Of a DNA stretch of 64,000 nucleotides, positions 11,555 through 24,700 are shown one piece after another. A program made the translations under genes and the position numbers. This DNA is from Casuarina equisetifolia (lineage: Eukaryota; Streptophyta; Magnoliopsida; Fagales; Casuarinaceae). Position 1 is the stretch's first letter, and the number at the start of each line of letters is the position of its first letter. The notes below the pieces were generated by a model. It was not told the DNA's origin and made no database searches. It saw only the letters and a list, made by a program, of their open reading frames with translations. The stretch is taken from positions 21,267,583 through 21,331,582 of the forward strand of contig CM052359.1 of assembly GCA_028551475.1 (NCBI GenBank), in the 5' to 3' direction.

Positions 11555-12091
11555 TCTTGCTGCCACAATAGTTCGATGTCGGGGATAACTTGATCAACCT
11601 CCGAATGATTCCTATCTATTTAGCTGAAAAATCAAAAAAATTGAATCAATTTTCTTGATCATTCCAAAGCATCGCTTAAAAAAAATAGATATCAATCCTA
11701 AATCTCCTGTGAAATTTTGAGGAACGGAGTTGCAAACAGATAAATAAATCTAAAATTTTAATTAAACAACGGGATCTCTGACAATGAGAGTTTCTACGGA
11801 AAAGAGCCTTGGCCGAGGCAGCTGCATGAAGATAAAATTAAAAGAATAATCCCTTCCCTTCGCTTTCTCAGCAGCCAAACAGAGCGGAAATAATTTAAAA
11901 TTTGTACAACCAAAAATAGAGTCAAACAAACATCCAGAAATATTGTCTGAATCATTAACAATGATGAAAGACAAAGCGTAGACGAACCACGAAAATGAGA
12001 GTGCAGGCAGAAGGAACCAATAGGCTCGGGATTAGGATCTTAAAGGCAGGCTCTCCTTCTGGTTAGACGGTCAATTCCGCAGGCGCAGAAC

Positions 12092-12100
12092 CCATATATA
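12092..12100 (-). promoter_or_regulatory. Candidate TATA box of shikimate kinase
   Basis: TATATATGG on the minus strand, about 540 bp upstream of the SK start codon in a more GC-rich patch. If used, it would give a 5'UTR of around 500 nt, possibly with an intron. There is no transcript evidence. Confidence 0.35.
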
Positions 12101-15100
12101 GAAACCGCATTGTGGGGCGAGTGGTGGTTGTTGGGGATGGCATACAGTGAAATTACAGTTAAAAGGCGCGTAGACCGCAGACTCCGTACAGTATTACTCG
12201 GCCGAGACGTCTGGGGTACACAGTCAGATCCGTACCGCTCTTTTTTGGATTGGCGCGTTGAGTCATTGTTTATGCGGATAAGACTCAGATCACGAGGATC
12301 AATGGCATCTGATGTGCCGCCACGCCAGCGCCGGAAGGTGACCCGTTAACAGTACAGGACATTGCACCCACCCGCTTCGTTGATGGTGGAGTAGGTGGCC
12401 GGGGAGGGCCCTGTTCCTTTAGCAAACCATCTAATGTCTTTTTTTTTTTCTTTTTTATTTTTGGGTTTTACCCACCCAATTGACCTCTCAACGTACATTT
12501 TCTCATTTTTATTTTTAAAATTATTTTTCATTTTTATTTTGAGAAGTGTTCTGAAAAGATATATTTTTTAAAAAGCATGTGTTAATGTTTTTTATTGGAA
12601 TATCCGTGGCAATTCTATAAAACATTTATTTAACAACACGAGAGCTGATCAAAGTAATATTTAATCCTTCAGGCATTAATTAAAAAAGCTCAATGGAATT
12701 TAGAAAATAGATTTTTCTCGGTAGGGGTCAGGCCATATCAGATGGCTAACATGTAGATTAGTTAAATACTGTAGACTTGAAAGGAATCTAAAGGCCCTGG
12801 AATTGTTAATAATATAGGATTGATTTTTTTTTTTTTTATGGCGATTCTATCCGCATTAGCTTTTGAGATATCTTCTTTTTAGAATACCCAACAGTAGATA
12901 GATTGTACTCAGCTCTTCTCACAGAACTGAAATACCGGATAAGATCGACCCCACCAGAAGTCTTGCTCTCTCCCTTATTGTTGTAGTGGCAAGCAAATGA
13001 TACCTTGCAATATTAAGAATTGAACTATCGACCCTTTGGCTTATTAAAAAGCAAGTGAGACGTGAATTTTTAATAAATAAACATGCACCGGCTGATATTG
13101 ATTTTAGTTTCACTATTAGGTCTTTGATGAGTTAGAATTGTAAAAGAAGCACATAAGGACAAGGCTACGTAGCTCTAGAAATAATGCATCAGGAATTTTA
13201 AAAATATATGAAAAGAGATGTAGACAAACAGGACAGCTCATACTCTCCTCGTAAAAAAAATTCTCTTAGAATTTTCCATTTGGTAATTTAATCAAAGTAG
13301 GTAGAGTGAGGATAAAAAGAAGTATTTAGCTTAAAAAATGGGATTAGTCTCTGTCATAGATGCTAAAAATTGTATGTCTTGTCGAGTACATTAAAGCCTA
13401 CATTTCTCTCTTTGTCTACCTTGACGGCCCTTTTGTAGTTTTTATGGATCCCACAAAGTAGCGTGAGCTTTTCTTGTTCTTTTTTTTTTTTTTTGCTATT
13501 GGTGTGTCCTTTAATTTTCCTTTTCAACTACCATCACTTTGTCTTAATCCATAATGTTTGTACATGTTTGATTCAAATTTTTATCCATAAAAAATATAAC
13601 TTAATAGTCTATTTTTATACTTTTAAAGTAAGACAACATCTACTTTTAACATTTTTCATTACTATATTGATACAAGTATTATATGTAGATTGAAACTCAA
13701 TTGTAAAGCATAAAAAATTATAAAGTGAATACTCATCTCTAACTTTAATTTTATATTAAAGTGTGAGGATCAACTTTAAAATTTTAAGACAATAAGTTAA
13801 AAAAAACTCATAACTTATAAGTTTAAAAATTTATCATTTTATTTTTAATGTAAAACAATATATACCTTTAATATTTTTTAATATAGAAATACAGTTTTGG
13901 AGGCATTATTCTAGGAGAATCAATTTAACTGGAGCCGAATCTTCCCTCTGTGTACTGATCACTCGGGTCCATCCAATTAACACCAATGTATTATTATCAC
14001 CACGTGATCTGGTTCGTGGTATTTTTAATAGTTCTGCCGGCTATGACAGTGTTGGCCCCGACGACGACGACTATGACATAGTTGTATCCGCCATGTCGCC
14101 ATAATAGTTGATAGGGTAGGCAGCCTCCAACGGGTTAATTTTCACGGGAGATTAAGCTATTGACGTATGGAGCCACCCAATAAGTCATCAATATTTAATT
14201 GGTTTTATGATGACTCTACTCAATGATTCTCCCCGTTGAACATCACATTAGTCACGGCTTGACGAGGAAATGCCAAAGTCATCAAAATTAATTCTGTTAA
14301 GAAAATGAAAGATTGTTTAAAAATCAAGAGTTTATCTTTGATAGTTCATATAGGACCACGTTTTCTATTTTTCATCTTCTTAGAAAATAAGATTAAAGGA
14401 AATCACGCTATGAATTTCTTATACCTTTGCTTATTTTGATTCTAAATTCTAATTGTTGACTTGATAATTGCGTTTTTTAATATATTTTAAGATATCAGAT
14501 CATCGCGCATACTAAATATAAACAGTAAAAATCATACCAACGTACCAATTGACTATGGTTAGGTTGCTCTTAATCATGCACGTTTAACATGGGCTAGCAT
14601 ATGCTGTTGTAATTATATTTTATCTAAAAGACATAATTGCTTGAATACATTTCGGCAACTTTGGACCCATTAATCGAAATTCGAGATAATAAAACAAAGT
14701 GAACAGGAAAACCTAACGGAAGCACGATTGACTCGTGTTGAAGACCAAAACAAAGCATTCGTGTGCAATTGTCCCTGAACTGCCATAATTGACCCATTTG
14801 GCTGCCACCGCCAACTGGGACGCAATGTAAGATCAATAATTCAAAGAAGGCTCTCGAAGAAACGTGTGACCAGGACAAACGAAGTCGACAACGTTTATAA
14901 GGCCCCGGGATGTTGACCCTTTCGTTGTAGTAGAGCATGAGATATTGACTTGACCGGTCGTGCCGATCCCCCGACCACCATCTTTGATAAGACTCTTACG
15001 AACCCGCCACCCACATTTCCAGCTTTCCCTAACCCTCAAAGCTCGAGTTGAATTCAAGCAACCCAACTCCATCAACTACATGGTCAATAGTGTCGGGTGG

Positions 15101-15799
15101 CAGGGTTGTTTTCTAAATTGTCACTCTCATCGTCCCAATCAAGGATTACCTGGGACTGCAGAAACCGAAGATAACCTCCTTGATCAACGCACAATTCTAT
15201 ACTACACATATTTACGTCAGTTAGGCAATCTTTTTGTTCCTCTTCCCATAACTTCAACCATGATTTGATTGAACGTAAAAGGAAAACAAATGTAAGTGAG
15301 AGGAAGTAGCAAGGAGACTAACAGAAGGGACTGCTTCTGCAAAACCCCGATCCAGAGCAAGTATGACCAAGAACCTTGGTAAATCAATGTTGTATGGCGA
15401 TGTCTGAAGACGTAAGGAGTGTTAATAGTGCATGAAAATTCTCACCATTTGTTGTCCCTGACCTCTTTTGACGAATTCCTATGTGATAGTGAAAGAAGGG
15501 CAACCAAGAGGAAATTTATTTGAACAGAAATGAGTCAATATCGCTCTTAAAATTATAAATCTATTTATAAGTAGTCATAGTATGGATGGATATTTGGATA
15601 TATGTATTAAGATGTTTTATTATTTAATTGTATAATTCTTATCAGTACAACTTGAATTTACTTTTTCACTTTTTAATTCTGTTATCAATTTCACGTTTTT
15701 TTTTAATTTCATTTTTTTAGGTGATCCCATAATATACGACTAAAGGAACCACCTTCATTTGAAATGTCTCGTTGATAAGTGAAAGAAGGGAAAAACAAG

Positions 15800-15800
<1 letters not shown>

Positions 15801-15881
<81 letters not shown>
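15801..15881. repeat. AAT/TTA trinucleotide microsatellite
   Basis: About 27 uninterrupted TAA units are followed by imperfect AATAAA units. This is likely to be length-polymorphic. Confidence 0.95.
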
Positions 15882-15885
<4 letters not shown>

Positions 15886-16807
15886 TAATAAAAATAATAA
15901 AAAGAGACTAGAATAGGGACACAGAAGCGTGGAAAGGCTCGAATTGCCAAATGGGTTATTGAGAAAGCTTTTGATTCCAACCAAAACCAGTTTTTAGGTT
16001 TGCATTAATCTATACAACTTATGTAGCAATTTTCTCTTAGCCATACTCATTCACCACACACCCACTTCCCTCTTTAGCGATCCTTAACTCACCGCCCATC
16101 CACTTCCTTTCACAACCTATGGAAGAATAGCCCAGAAGCCGAATAAGCTCTTCCTTTGATACTAATTTTGAATAATGCTTGGAGATTTTTATCATCTAAT
16201 TTTAAAATTAACTTAAAATACAGTGAAATTTGTTTTATATAAGTAAAAATCATAACATAGAATGTAAAATTTATTATTCGCGTAAGTTTAGCTAATGAGA
16301 ACCATTAGAGATTAGGGAAGATAAGAACTTTGATATTAGATTAAAATGTAAATTATCATACAAGCATAAACTCAAATATATTCCTTAATAATATCAATTT
16401 TATTACCTATATCTATCATATGAATAGGTGGTGATTATAATTAAATAGTATTCATGTTAACAAAAAACTAAAAATAACTTTTTGGGTCTTAAGCAAGCAT
16501 TAAAAACCAGGTGAGTTTTTCCTAGAGATATTCTCTATTTAAAAAAGTTGCCTATGTCGAAATACTGTAAAAATATTTATTAGCAATTAAGAAGTATTAT
16601 AAGAAAGTTTAGACTTTTTAGAGGATCAGGATTCATATTCAAGTTTGGGTGAGCGCGGATCAAACGTGTATCTAGCTTAGCCCGATGTGTCTGCTATGCA
16701 GTACTGGAATGCAGGATTGGAATCCCTACTCTCTTTCTTGTTTTGATGGACTTGTCTCCGAGAGTTCAATGTGCAACAAGGTTTTTTGAGAATGCGTTGT
16801 TTGGAAA

Positions 16808-19348
16808 ATGAGAAACCATTGCCAGTTAACGTACTACATTATACGTTACCAGAGGCGTGCAAAGCAACAACCTTTCGGCTTCTCTACCTCAGTAGCTCCT
16901 CTTCTCCATTCACAAGAACAACCTCGTCCACCCCGTCTGCCACGGACCAAAAGGCACAAAGTCGCCAACCTATTGCAAGTACCAATACCAGACAACCCCG
17001 TGTTGTATTATAAGAGAATTCACAGCCAAATTGTGTTGTGGGGCTTTCGAAATGATGTGTTTCTTGTCAACATTCTTCTGCACTCGTACTCCAAAAGTGG
17101 CTGTCTACGAGAAGCACGGATTTTGTTCGATAAAATGTCGGAAAGGAACTTAATTACTTGGTCTTCAATGGTATCTATGTATAGCCAACACGGCTTTGGT
17201 GAAGAAGCCTTGAAGGTGTTCTCGGATTTTCTAAGAAGTTGTGATGGGAGTCCAAATGAGTATATTTTGGCCAGTGTTCTTCGCGCTTGTACGCATTTGG
17301 GTGGAGTTGATCGAGGTGCCCAGGTGCACGGTTTTGTTGTTAAGAGTGGTTTTGACCAAGACGTTTATGTGGGTACTTCGTTGATTGATTTTTATGCGAA
17401 GAATGGTGAGATAGATGGAGCAAGATCCGTTTTTGATGGTTTGGCAGAGAAAACTGCGGTTACTTGGACTACAGTCATAACGGGATATGTGAAAAGTGGA
17501 AGAGGTGACGTTTCTTTACAGTTGTTTAACCAAATGAGAGAAACCGATGTTGTTCCTGATAAGTACGTGCTTTCTAGTGTTTTGAGTGCCTGTTCAATGC
17601 TCGAGTTTCTGGAAGGAGGAAAGCAAATTCATGCTTATGCGTTGAGGAGGGGAGCGGAGATGGATGTTTCAGTGAGTAATGTGCTCCTGGATTTCTATAC
17701 AAAATGTGGTGAAGTGCATACGGCACGAAAGCTATTTGATCAGGTCGTTGTCAAGAATATTATATCATGGACCACAATGATTGCGGGATACATGCAAAAT
17801 TTGTTTAATTTAGAGGCCACCAAACTATTCGCTGAAATGGCTAGACTGGGTTGGAGACCTGATGGATTTGCTTGCACTAGTGTTCTCACTTCGTGTGGCT
17901 CACTAGAGGCTTTGGGGAGCGGGAGACAAGTGCATGCTTACACTATCAAGGCAAACATTGAGTATGATGATTTTGTGAAAAATGGTCTAATTGATATGTA
18001 TGCAAAATGTGGTTCGTTGGCGGATGCTAGAAAAGTTTTTGATGTTATGGCTGATCATAATGTGGTCTCTTTCAATGCTATGATTGAAGGATACTCAAGA
18101 GAGGAGAAGCTGAATGAGGCATTAAATCTTTTCCGGGAAATGAGGCTTAGATTATTGCCCCCAAGCCTCTTGACATTTGTTAGCCTTCTTGGTGCAGCAG
18201 CTGCATCATTTACCTTAGAATTGAGTAAGCAAATTCACAGCCTCATGATCAAATGTGGGATTTCTCTGGATTTATTTGCTGGCAGTGCTCTAATAGATGT
18301 TTATTCCAAGTGTGTGTGTATAAGGGATGCGAGGCTTGTATTTGAAGAGATACATGAAAAAGATATCGTGGTATGGAATGCAATGTTTTTTGGACATACT
18401 CAACAGTCGGAAAATGAGGAGGCTCTCAAACTCTATTCAGAATTACAATTGTCTAGGCAAAAACCTAATGAATTTACTTTTGCTGCCTTGATCACGGCAG
18501 CCAGTAACCTAACAAGCCTCCAACATGGTCAACAGTTCCATAGCCAGGTAATAAAGATGGGGGTAGACTTTGACCCTTTTGTCATCAATTCCCTCGTGGA
18601 TATGTATTCTAAGTGCGGAAGCATGGAGGAAGCCCACAAAACATTTACTTCCACATTTCCGAGAGATGTTGTGTGTTGGAATTCCATGATATCAACATTT
18701 GCGCAGCATGGGGCTGCAGATGAAGCTCTTCAGATGTTTGAATTGATGATAAAGGAGGGAATAAAACCCAACTATGTCACATTTGTGGGCGTGCTCTCTG
18801 CATGTAGCCATGCAGGACGTGTGGAAAATGGACTTCGTCACTTTGAATCAATGGTGCATCTTGGAATTGAACCGGGAACAGAACATTATGCTTGCATTGT
18901 TTCTCTTTTGGGCCGAGCTGGTAAACTCTCTGAAGCACGGGAATTTATTGGGAAAATGCCAATCAAACCAGCAGCAATAGTATGGCGGAGTTTACTCAGT
19001 GCATGTAGACTTGCTGGTAATGTTGATCTGGGAAGATATGCGGCAGAGATGGCAATTTCAATTGATCCAACAGATAGCGGATCGTATATTTTACTTTCCA
19101 ATATTTTTGCATCTAAAGGTATGTGGGTAGATGTCAAAAGGCTGAGGGAAAGAATGGATTTTAATGGGGTGTTAAAGGAGCCAGGAAGCAGTTGGATTGA
19201 ATTGAATAAAGATGTCCATGCGTTTATTGCAAGAGACACAGCGCACTCTGAAGCTGATCTTATTTACTCAGTTTTGGATAACTTAATTCTACAGATTAAA
19301 GGGGTTGGTTATGTGCCTGATACCAAAGTGCTTCACATGAATGATTGA
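16808..19348 (+). CDS. Pentatricopeptide repeat protein, PLS class E subgroup (At4g39530-like)
   Basis: An intronless gene of 846 aa. After a non-repeat N-terminus (about 75 residues, Arg-rich, plausible organelle-targeting), PPR motifs run almost to the end in P-L-S triplets with recurring text such as GLIDMYAKCGSLADARKVF, NAMIEGY and TFVGVLSACSHAGRVENG. An E-type region follows (RSLLSACRLAGNVDLG, SSWIELNKDVHAFI). The protein stops after QIKGVGYVPDTKVLHMND, before any DYW deaminase domain. Such proteins bind specific organellar transcripts and often act in C-to-U editing, with the deaminase supplied in trans; that is family knowledge and the target here is unknown. Similarity to Arabidopsis At4g39530 is extensive, from memory. 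The next gene is DRG on the same strand. I used the ATG that opens the long frame. Confidence 0.93.
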   Translation: MRNHCQLTYYIIRYQRRAKQQPFGFSTSVAPLLHSQEQPRPPRLPRTKRHKVANLLQVPIPDNPVLYYKRIHSQIVLWGFRNDVFLVNILLHSYSKSGCLREARILFDKMSERNLITWSSMVSMYSQHGFGEEALKVFSDFLRSCDGSPNEYILASVLRACTHLGGVDRGAQVHGFVVKSGFDQDVYVGTSLIDFYAKNGEIDGARSVFDGLAEKTAVTWTTVITGYVKSGRGDVSLQLFNQMRETDVVPDKYVLSSVLSACSMLEFLEGGKQIHAYALRRGAEMDVSVSNVLLDFYTKCGEVHTARKLFDQVVVKNIISWTTMIAGYMQNLFNLEATKLFAEMARLGWRPDGFACTSVLTSCGSLEALGSGRQVHAYTIKANIEYDDFVKNGLIDMYAKCGSLADARKVFDVMADHNVVSFNAMIEGYSREEKLNEALNLFREMRLRLLPPSLLTFVSLLGAAAASFTLELSKQIHSLMIKCGISLDLFAGSALIDVYSKCVCIRDARLVFEEIHEKDIVVWNAMFFGHTQQSENEEALKLYSELQLSRQKPNEFTFAALITAASNLTSLQHGQQFHSQVIKMGVDFDPFVINSLVDMYSKCGSMEEAHKTFTSTFPRDVVCWNSMISTFAQHGAADEALQMFELMIKEGIKPNYVTFVGVLSACSHAGRVENGLRHFESMVHLGIEPGTEHYACIVSLLGRAGKLSEAREFIGKMPIKPAAIVWRSLLSACRLAGNVDLGRYAAEMAISIDPTDSGSYILLSNIFASKGMWVDVKRLRERMDFNGVLKEPGSSWIELNKDVHAFIARDTAHSEADLIYSVLDNLILQIKGVGYVPDTKVLHMND

Positions 19349-21721
19349 GGAGAAATGTGGTGGTAATAGTAGCAAATACCTGGAAAATATCTCCATCATC
19401 GAGCTTATCTGTGTGATCTTGAGCTTCAAGGGATCTGCACTTGAAGATGTTCGTTTTTGAACTCTATTGACCATCCAAGTAGAAAGCGGAATGCAGTTAC
19501 TCCATTATGACTTTGATTGCAAAGCAGGTACTTGCCTGAGCTGAGGTATAGAGTTTTAGGGCCATTATATATGTTTGCCCATTTGTTTTTATGCAGTCCG
19601 TCAAAGTTGTATACGGTCTGTTGCTTGTGGGTTGGTTGGTGTGGCGGGGGAGTGGGGTTGTTGGCATCCTCTTTTAATTTGTTTGGATTGATAGATTCGT
19701 TGCCCTATAGTTCTTATTTCAAGGGCAGTAGCAGAAAATTTGCACTAATATACAACTGAAGAGAATCAACATAATCAAATGACATGACCATCTATGTTCT
19801 CGTCAAGCTGCAGATGTTTGGGTAAATAAAACAAATGGTTCCTGTTTAATAATAGGCTCTTACAGAACAAATGGCCATTATTTATGTTCTTCATTTGTTG
19901 GCAAGATCAGGATTGGTTTTCCTCTTCTAGTTGGCAGCTTGTCCGCTGATGCTTACAGCGAAGCTGGTCGCCTATGGGGCTGGTTCATACTACACCAGAC
20001 ACTGCCTTGGAAAAAGCTATTTTACGTACGTGTTCTTGAACTTATTTATTAAAGACGTCTATGCACTTACACTGAAGGCCACCAATTTAGTTTGTCAAAC
20101 GAATTAAATATCCAATTTCATGGCAATGTCTCAACTTGCTCTGCACTTGATTATCTCTTTATATATCAATTTTCTGCATAAAATCTTCTGACCTTGCGAT
20201 CTTTCTTGTCAATTTTGCTATCTGGGCAGTGCTCTGTCCAAAAAGCCACTGAGCACATGGAAATATTCCTTTTACAATGACTAGAACGTTACTTGTTCCT
20301 TGGTTCATAAAAGGTATAATGAATGCTTGTCCCAATTAGGTCCACCAGAAATTGTCAGTATCGCATGCAGGAGTGAATGGGCTATAACCACAACTTCCTG
20401 GAATGTTGATCAATAACCTTTCTTGCATTCATATTCTTGCTCTTTAAACTTGTTTGAAACCTTCTTGTCGACCACTTGTGTATTTATTTAAATCAAGAAT
20501 TGGAATGAATTGACTGAAGCATTTTCTTTTTCTGCAGTTGCCTGTCTTTAATTCAAGCCAACCGATGCGTGAAGAGGATGAAATGATATTCTTACAAGGA
20601 GCTAATACCAACCATGGCTGGTGTTTGATGTGGTAACAGCAGTGTCAGATGGAGGTTTTCTTTGACAGTTCAAAGAAGTACGTTTGCTCGATCGGCATGG
20701 ACACTTGGGCATCTAGTTAATTTAGTGGTGTCCACATTCTTTAAGAAAATTTATTACTCTTTTCTAGTCCTCCTTTCGTTGAATAAATGAGTTGCTGATT
20801 GTTCAGAGTTGCCCTTTCATAATCATCCTATGGGGCTGGTTGGAATGCAGAAGCATCAGCACGATTTGTGACAAATAAACTGCATGTAAAGAAAAGAAAG
20901 AAAGAAAGAAAAAATCTATTGTTGACATACATAACTGTTGGATAAATGAGTGGTGATTTACCATAATATTCATAAAATGTTAACTATTATATTTAAATTA
21001 AAGCATTTAAATTTCTTCATCTTATTACTTACCAAATTTGTAAAATTTTGAGTCTTTTTTTAGTCATTGTATTTCACTAGTGAAGAATGAAAGATGATAA
21101 AATTTTGATAATCTATTTTGAACTTATTATGCATTTAAATGACAATCCAAAAGTATAATATTGATTTATCATGATTTTTCAAGATAATTAACGTAAATCC
21201 TAAATATTTAAAATTTTATCTTTAAATTAAATGATTTAGATTTATTGATACCATCACTTATCAAATTCACGAAATTCTGATTGATTAATTGATTTATTTA
21301 TTTATTTATTTTGTTTCATCTAAGAAGAAATATGAGATGGGAAAATTTTAATCTGAAGTCAAGCTGTACAAATAAGAATAGCCCTCTAATAATTTCTTCT
21401 TTTTCAAATTCTTCTTCACCGTGATAATTAGCAGCTTTTATTCTCGATCAGATTGTGGGCTTACCCGTTGCTGGAGTGTTGGACCCGGTGCTGGTGCTCC
21501 ATGATCTGTTGGGCCAGGCTCCCACGCTCAGGGGATGAGCCGTTCCTCGCTCTACGCCGATCTCATTCCGCAGTTTTTCTAGTTCCTTCCTCTTCCTCGG
21601 AACCATTTTGGAAATCGTCACGGCGCAGTAGCCACCGTCCTTCCTTATATCGTGATCGGAGACCCGTCCCCACGCGTTCTTACAGGCAAACCTACACACT
21701 CTAAGCTCCTTCTCCTCAACA
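19349..21721. other. Intergenic region, PPR to DRG
   Basis: No gene recognised. The first few hundred bases are probably PPR 3'UTR. An AAAG-type repeat lies at 20889-20914 and a diverged tandem duplication of AT-rich sequence at about 20979-21360. The last 280 bases are more GC-rich and are probably the DRG promoter and 5'UTR. Confidence 0.55.
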
Positions 21722-24700
21722 ATGGCGACGGTTATGCAGAAAATCAAAGACATCGAGGATGAGGTAATTTTTTCCTATACTTCAACAGCTTCTTACATTT
21801 TGTGTAACCCTAGAACCAGTTTCTTACCTCGGTTGGTTACTGAGAAGTCATAAGAAGAGTGAGACAATAGGATACAATATTTAGAAGATTGTATATCTAT
21901 TTGTTTCTCTGTTTTTCCAACAAGTAGTTTGTTTCGACTTGGCGTTCTAGTGATGGTGCTAGAATCCATCTGGTTACGAGAAAACGGAGGAAAACGAGGG
22001 AAATAATAATTTTGAGTCTACTTATAATTATTGTTTTAAGTAATTGGAAACCTGATTGGCTTACCATCTTGCTTTTGCCTTGTATTCCTTTTAGTAATAG
22101 AACATGAAATAGTAAAATAAGATAAAATCGAGTTCTCAATCCTGTGGCTCGTGTTTTTCAATGGTCAAGTTCCATAATCATCTGTGCTGTTGTGGGTATA
22201 AAGGTGCCCGTTGTTTGATTAGCTAAAATGTGCACATGGCTTTCCTCTTCATTGCAGATGGCAAGGACTCAGAAGAACAAAGCTACTGCTCATCACTTGG
22301 GCTTGCTCAAGGTAAATGTTCCTCCACTCTTCTATATATATTAGGGGAAGACATTGTGAAGATTTGCATTATCGCTTCTTTGTCATACCTCAAGTTTCAT
22401 TTATACTTTGATGTGGAAAATTGAATAGGGTTCCCTGTTTACTTTCACTAAGTTTTTAGCACCTGGTACAGCTTTTTATGCTTTCTTAGGAATGTATGTG
22501 CTCAGTGAAATCATAAGTCCAATCTAAATTTTGTTATGTTTCTGGTGTATGTGGAGTTCTAGGGAATGGTGCTCAGATAATTTGTTTGAGATGAAACTAC
22601 AATTCAGTCCTGCTGTTTGTGCCAAATTCTGATTATAACTGCGGTGATTAAGCATTTGTCTAGGGTATCAGATGAAATGGTATCATACTTGGCCTAATAT
22701 GGAACTCTTTGATAATGTGAGTTAATTGTTGAGGCAAGAATCAGAGCCAAACGTTTTGAGTATCTAAGAGCCATGTATTAATTGGTAAAGGCATAACACT
22801 TATTTTCTTTGTCTAACTTGATTCTTTCGGATTATGAGATTTTATCTTCTTCTTTCTAGAATTTTTATTTAATCAGGATCTGAAGCTTTTAGTTCAATTT
22901 TTGGGCTTTGTACTCGATTTGTGAATTCACATCTGCTAGTTATTGTAAAGCAAATCATGGCTGTGTACTACAGTGCAAAACATAAAATAACCATATTGAA
23001 TATGTTCATTTAAGGTGGCATGTTGCCATTATGTAGTGCAGTTTTACTAGCTCTTCAACCTCCCTGATTTATCATTGCAGCATACATTGTAATAATGTGT
23101 TGGACAATGTGGTTGTGGTTGAGGATCTGTTTGATTTCTCTCAAATTAATCTTCATTTATCCATCTATCCACTATATATATGTTTAAATGCATGTGCATG
23201 TATGTGTATTTGTTTTCAGCCAGTTGGTGATGAGTCACTGTACTTCTTTATCAAAATGGTATTATTAAGTGTAATGTTCCCATATTACACTATCGGTCTA
23301 CTTGGGATATGAACACTTGTCTTTGCCTTGTGTAAGAGTGTACTACTTGTTGCAAGCATTGATTTATGAAAGAGGTTAATCAAAGTTGTATTGTCTTGGA
23401 TTTGAATGCTGTGTTTTCCTATATTTAAATGTTCTTCCTCAGTCATGCCCCGGCAGTGGTTTAGCTGGAAATGATGGTGTTTATTTATCCTTTAAGTTTA
23501 CCATATGTGGATTTTCATGCCAATGCCATGGTGATTTAGATTTTTAGGTGAATTTTCGAGTTCTTCCTTTGTCACAATTTAGAGAACTGATCTATGAATT
23601 TGTGATTATGTGTTGTTAGGCTAAACTTGCAAAGCTACGTAGGGAACTTCTTACACCTTCCTCAAAGGGGGGGGGTGGTGCTGGTGAAGGATTTGATGTT
23701 ACTAAAAGTGGAGATGCTAGAGTTGGCCTGGTGGGCTTCCCTTCAGTTGGGAAATCTACGCTGTTAAATAAATTGACGGGGACTTTTTCAGAGGTATTTG
23801 ATTTTGTCATCCAACTCGTGAATTTTTTTGTGTCTTCCACGTGAAGTTTGTTGAGGGTAATATTTTCGATCAGCATTTTTGTTATTATGAAACAGATAAC
23901 TTTGCGTGTACTTATTATAATGGCCCATGAACGTTCTGTCTGTTAGTTATGCAATGTGATGGGAGTTGTAGGCTGGTCAATGATTTTTGAGATCACCTTG
24001 TGTCAAGGTTAATATAATGGGTGCTTGTTTTAAGCTTTGCTTTAGAAATTTATGCCAGCATAAAATCTGTCTTAATGTTGAAGTTGAAACAATAGTGCCA
24101 TTGATGCAGATATCATATCCTAAATGAAATGTTTTTTACTCTACTCTTGGATTGCTTTGGTTGGTGGTTTGCATGCAATTCTTGCAGTTGGTCTTTGAAT
24201 TACTTATGAAATTGAAGGAATTAAAGGTCTGTTGTTGGTTCTTGTTAGTGGAATACATGTCTTGATTTACCTTATGTTTCCGTAGTTGCACCACTTTAAG
24301 AATACATTCCATTTCTGAAATGTTGAGAAAAAAATCGTATTCTAAAAATTAGATAAATGTTAGGATGGGCTTGAAGTTCTATAGGGTGGACAATGGATTG
24401 GATAAGGAAATATTGGGTATCTAAGATGAAAGAAGACTTAATGCAACAGGTGCAATACTGTTGCTTGAAATTGTTTAAAGTACAATCACCTTTATGCACC
24501 ATTTGAGATTCCATCTTGATACCATGTTATAGGGCCTAAAGCCCTAGCCAAAAGCTAACTCCAGGGAAGGGGGGACATTTTTTACATATAAGTTACTTCG
24601 CAAGCCCACACCTTAGCAATGTGGGAAAATTCTACACCAACTTTAACATGCCCTCTTACCACAATAGTCCAACTTAGACCTTACTATAGTACCACTTTTA

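Larger units (their letters stand above)
11567..16807. other. Intergenic region between divergent SK and PPR genes
   Basis: 5.2 kb of AT-rich DNA. The first 0.5 kb is probably SK 5'UTR and promoter. Poly-T runs occur near 12437, 12830 and 13483, and a long AAT microsatellite lies at 15801-15881. Open frames at 14.6-15.3 kb on both strands show no family likeness and no splice context. I see no gene here. Confidence 0.6.

Noticed and set aside
11555-11566. Start of shikimate kinase at 11566
   Set aside because: The codon there is GTG; the first ATG in frame is at 11554, giving a normal transit peptide.
14624-15268. Open frames on both strands in the SK-PPR gap
   Set aside because: No family likeness, no splice context, and they overlap each other on opposite strands.
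15709-15984. Poly-isoleucine or poly-leucine frames
   Set aside because: They are translations of the AAT microsatellite.
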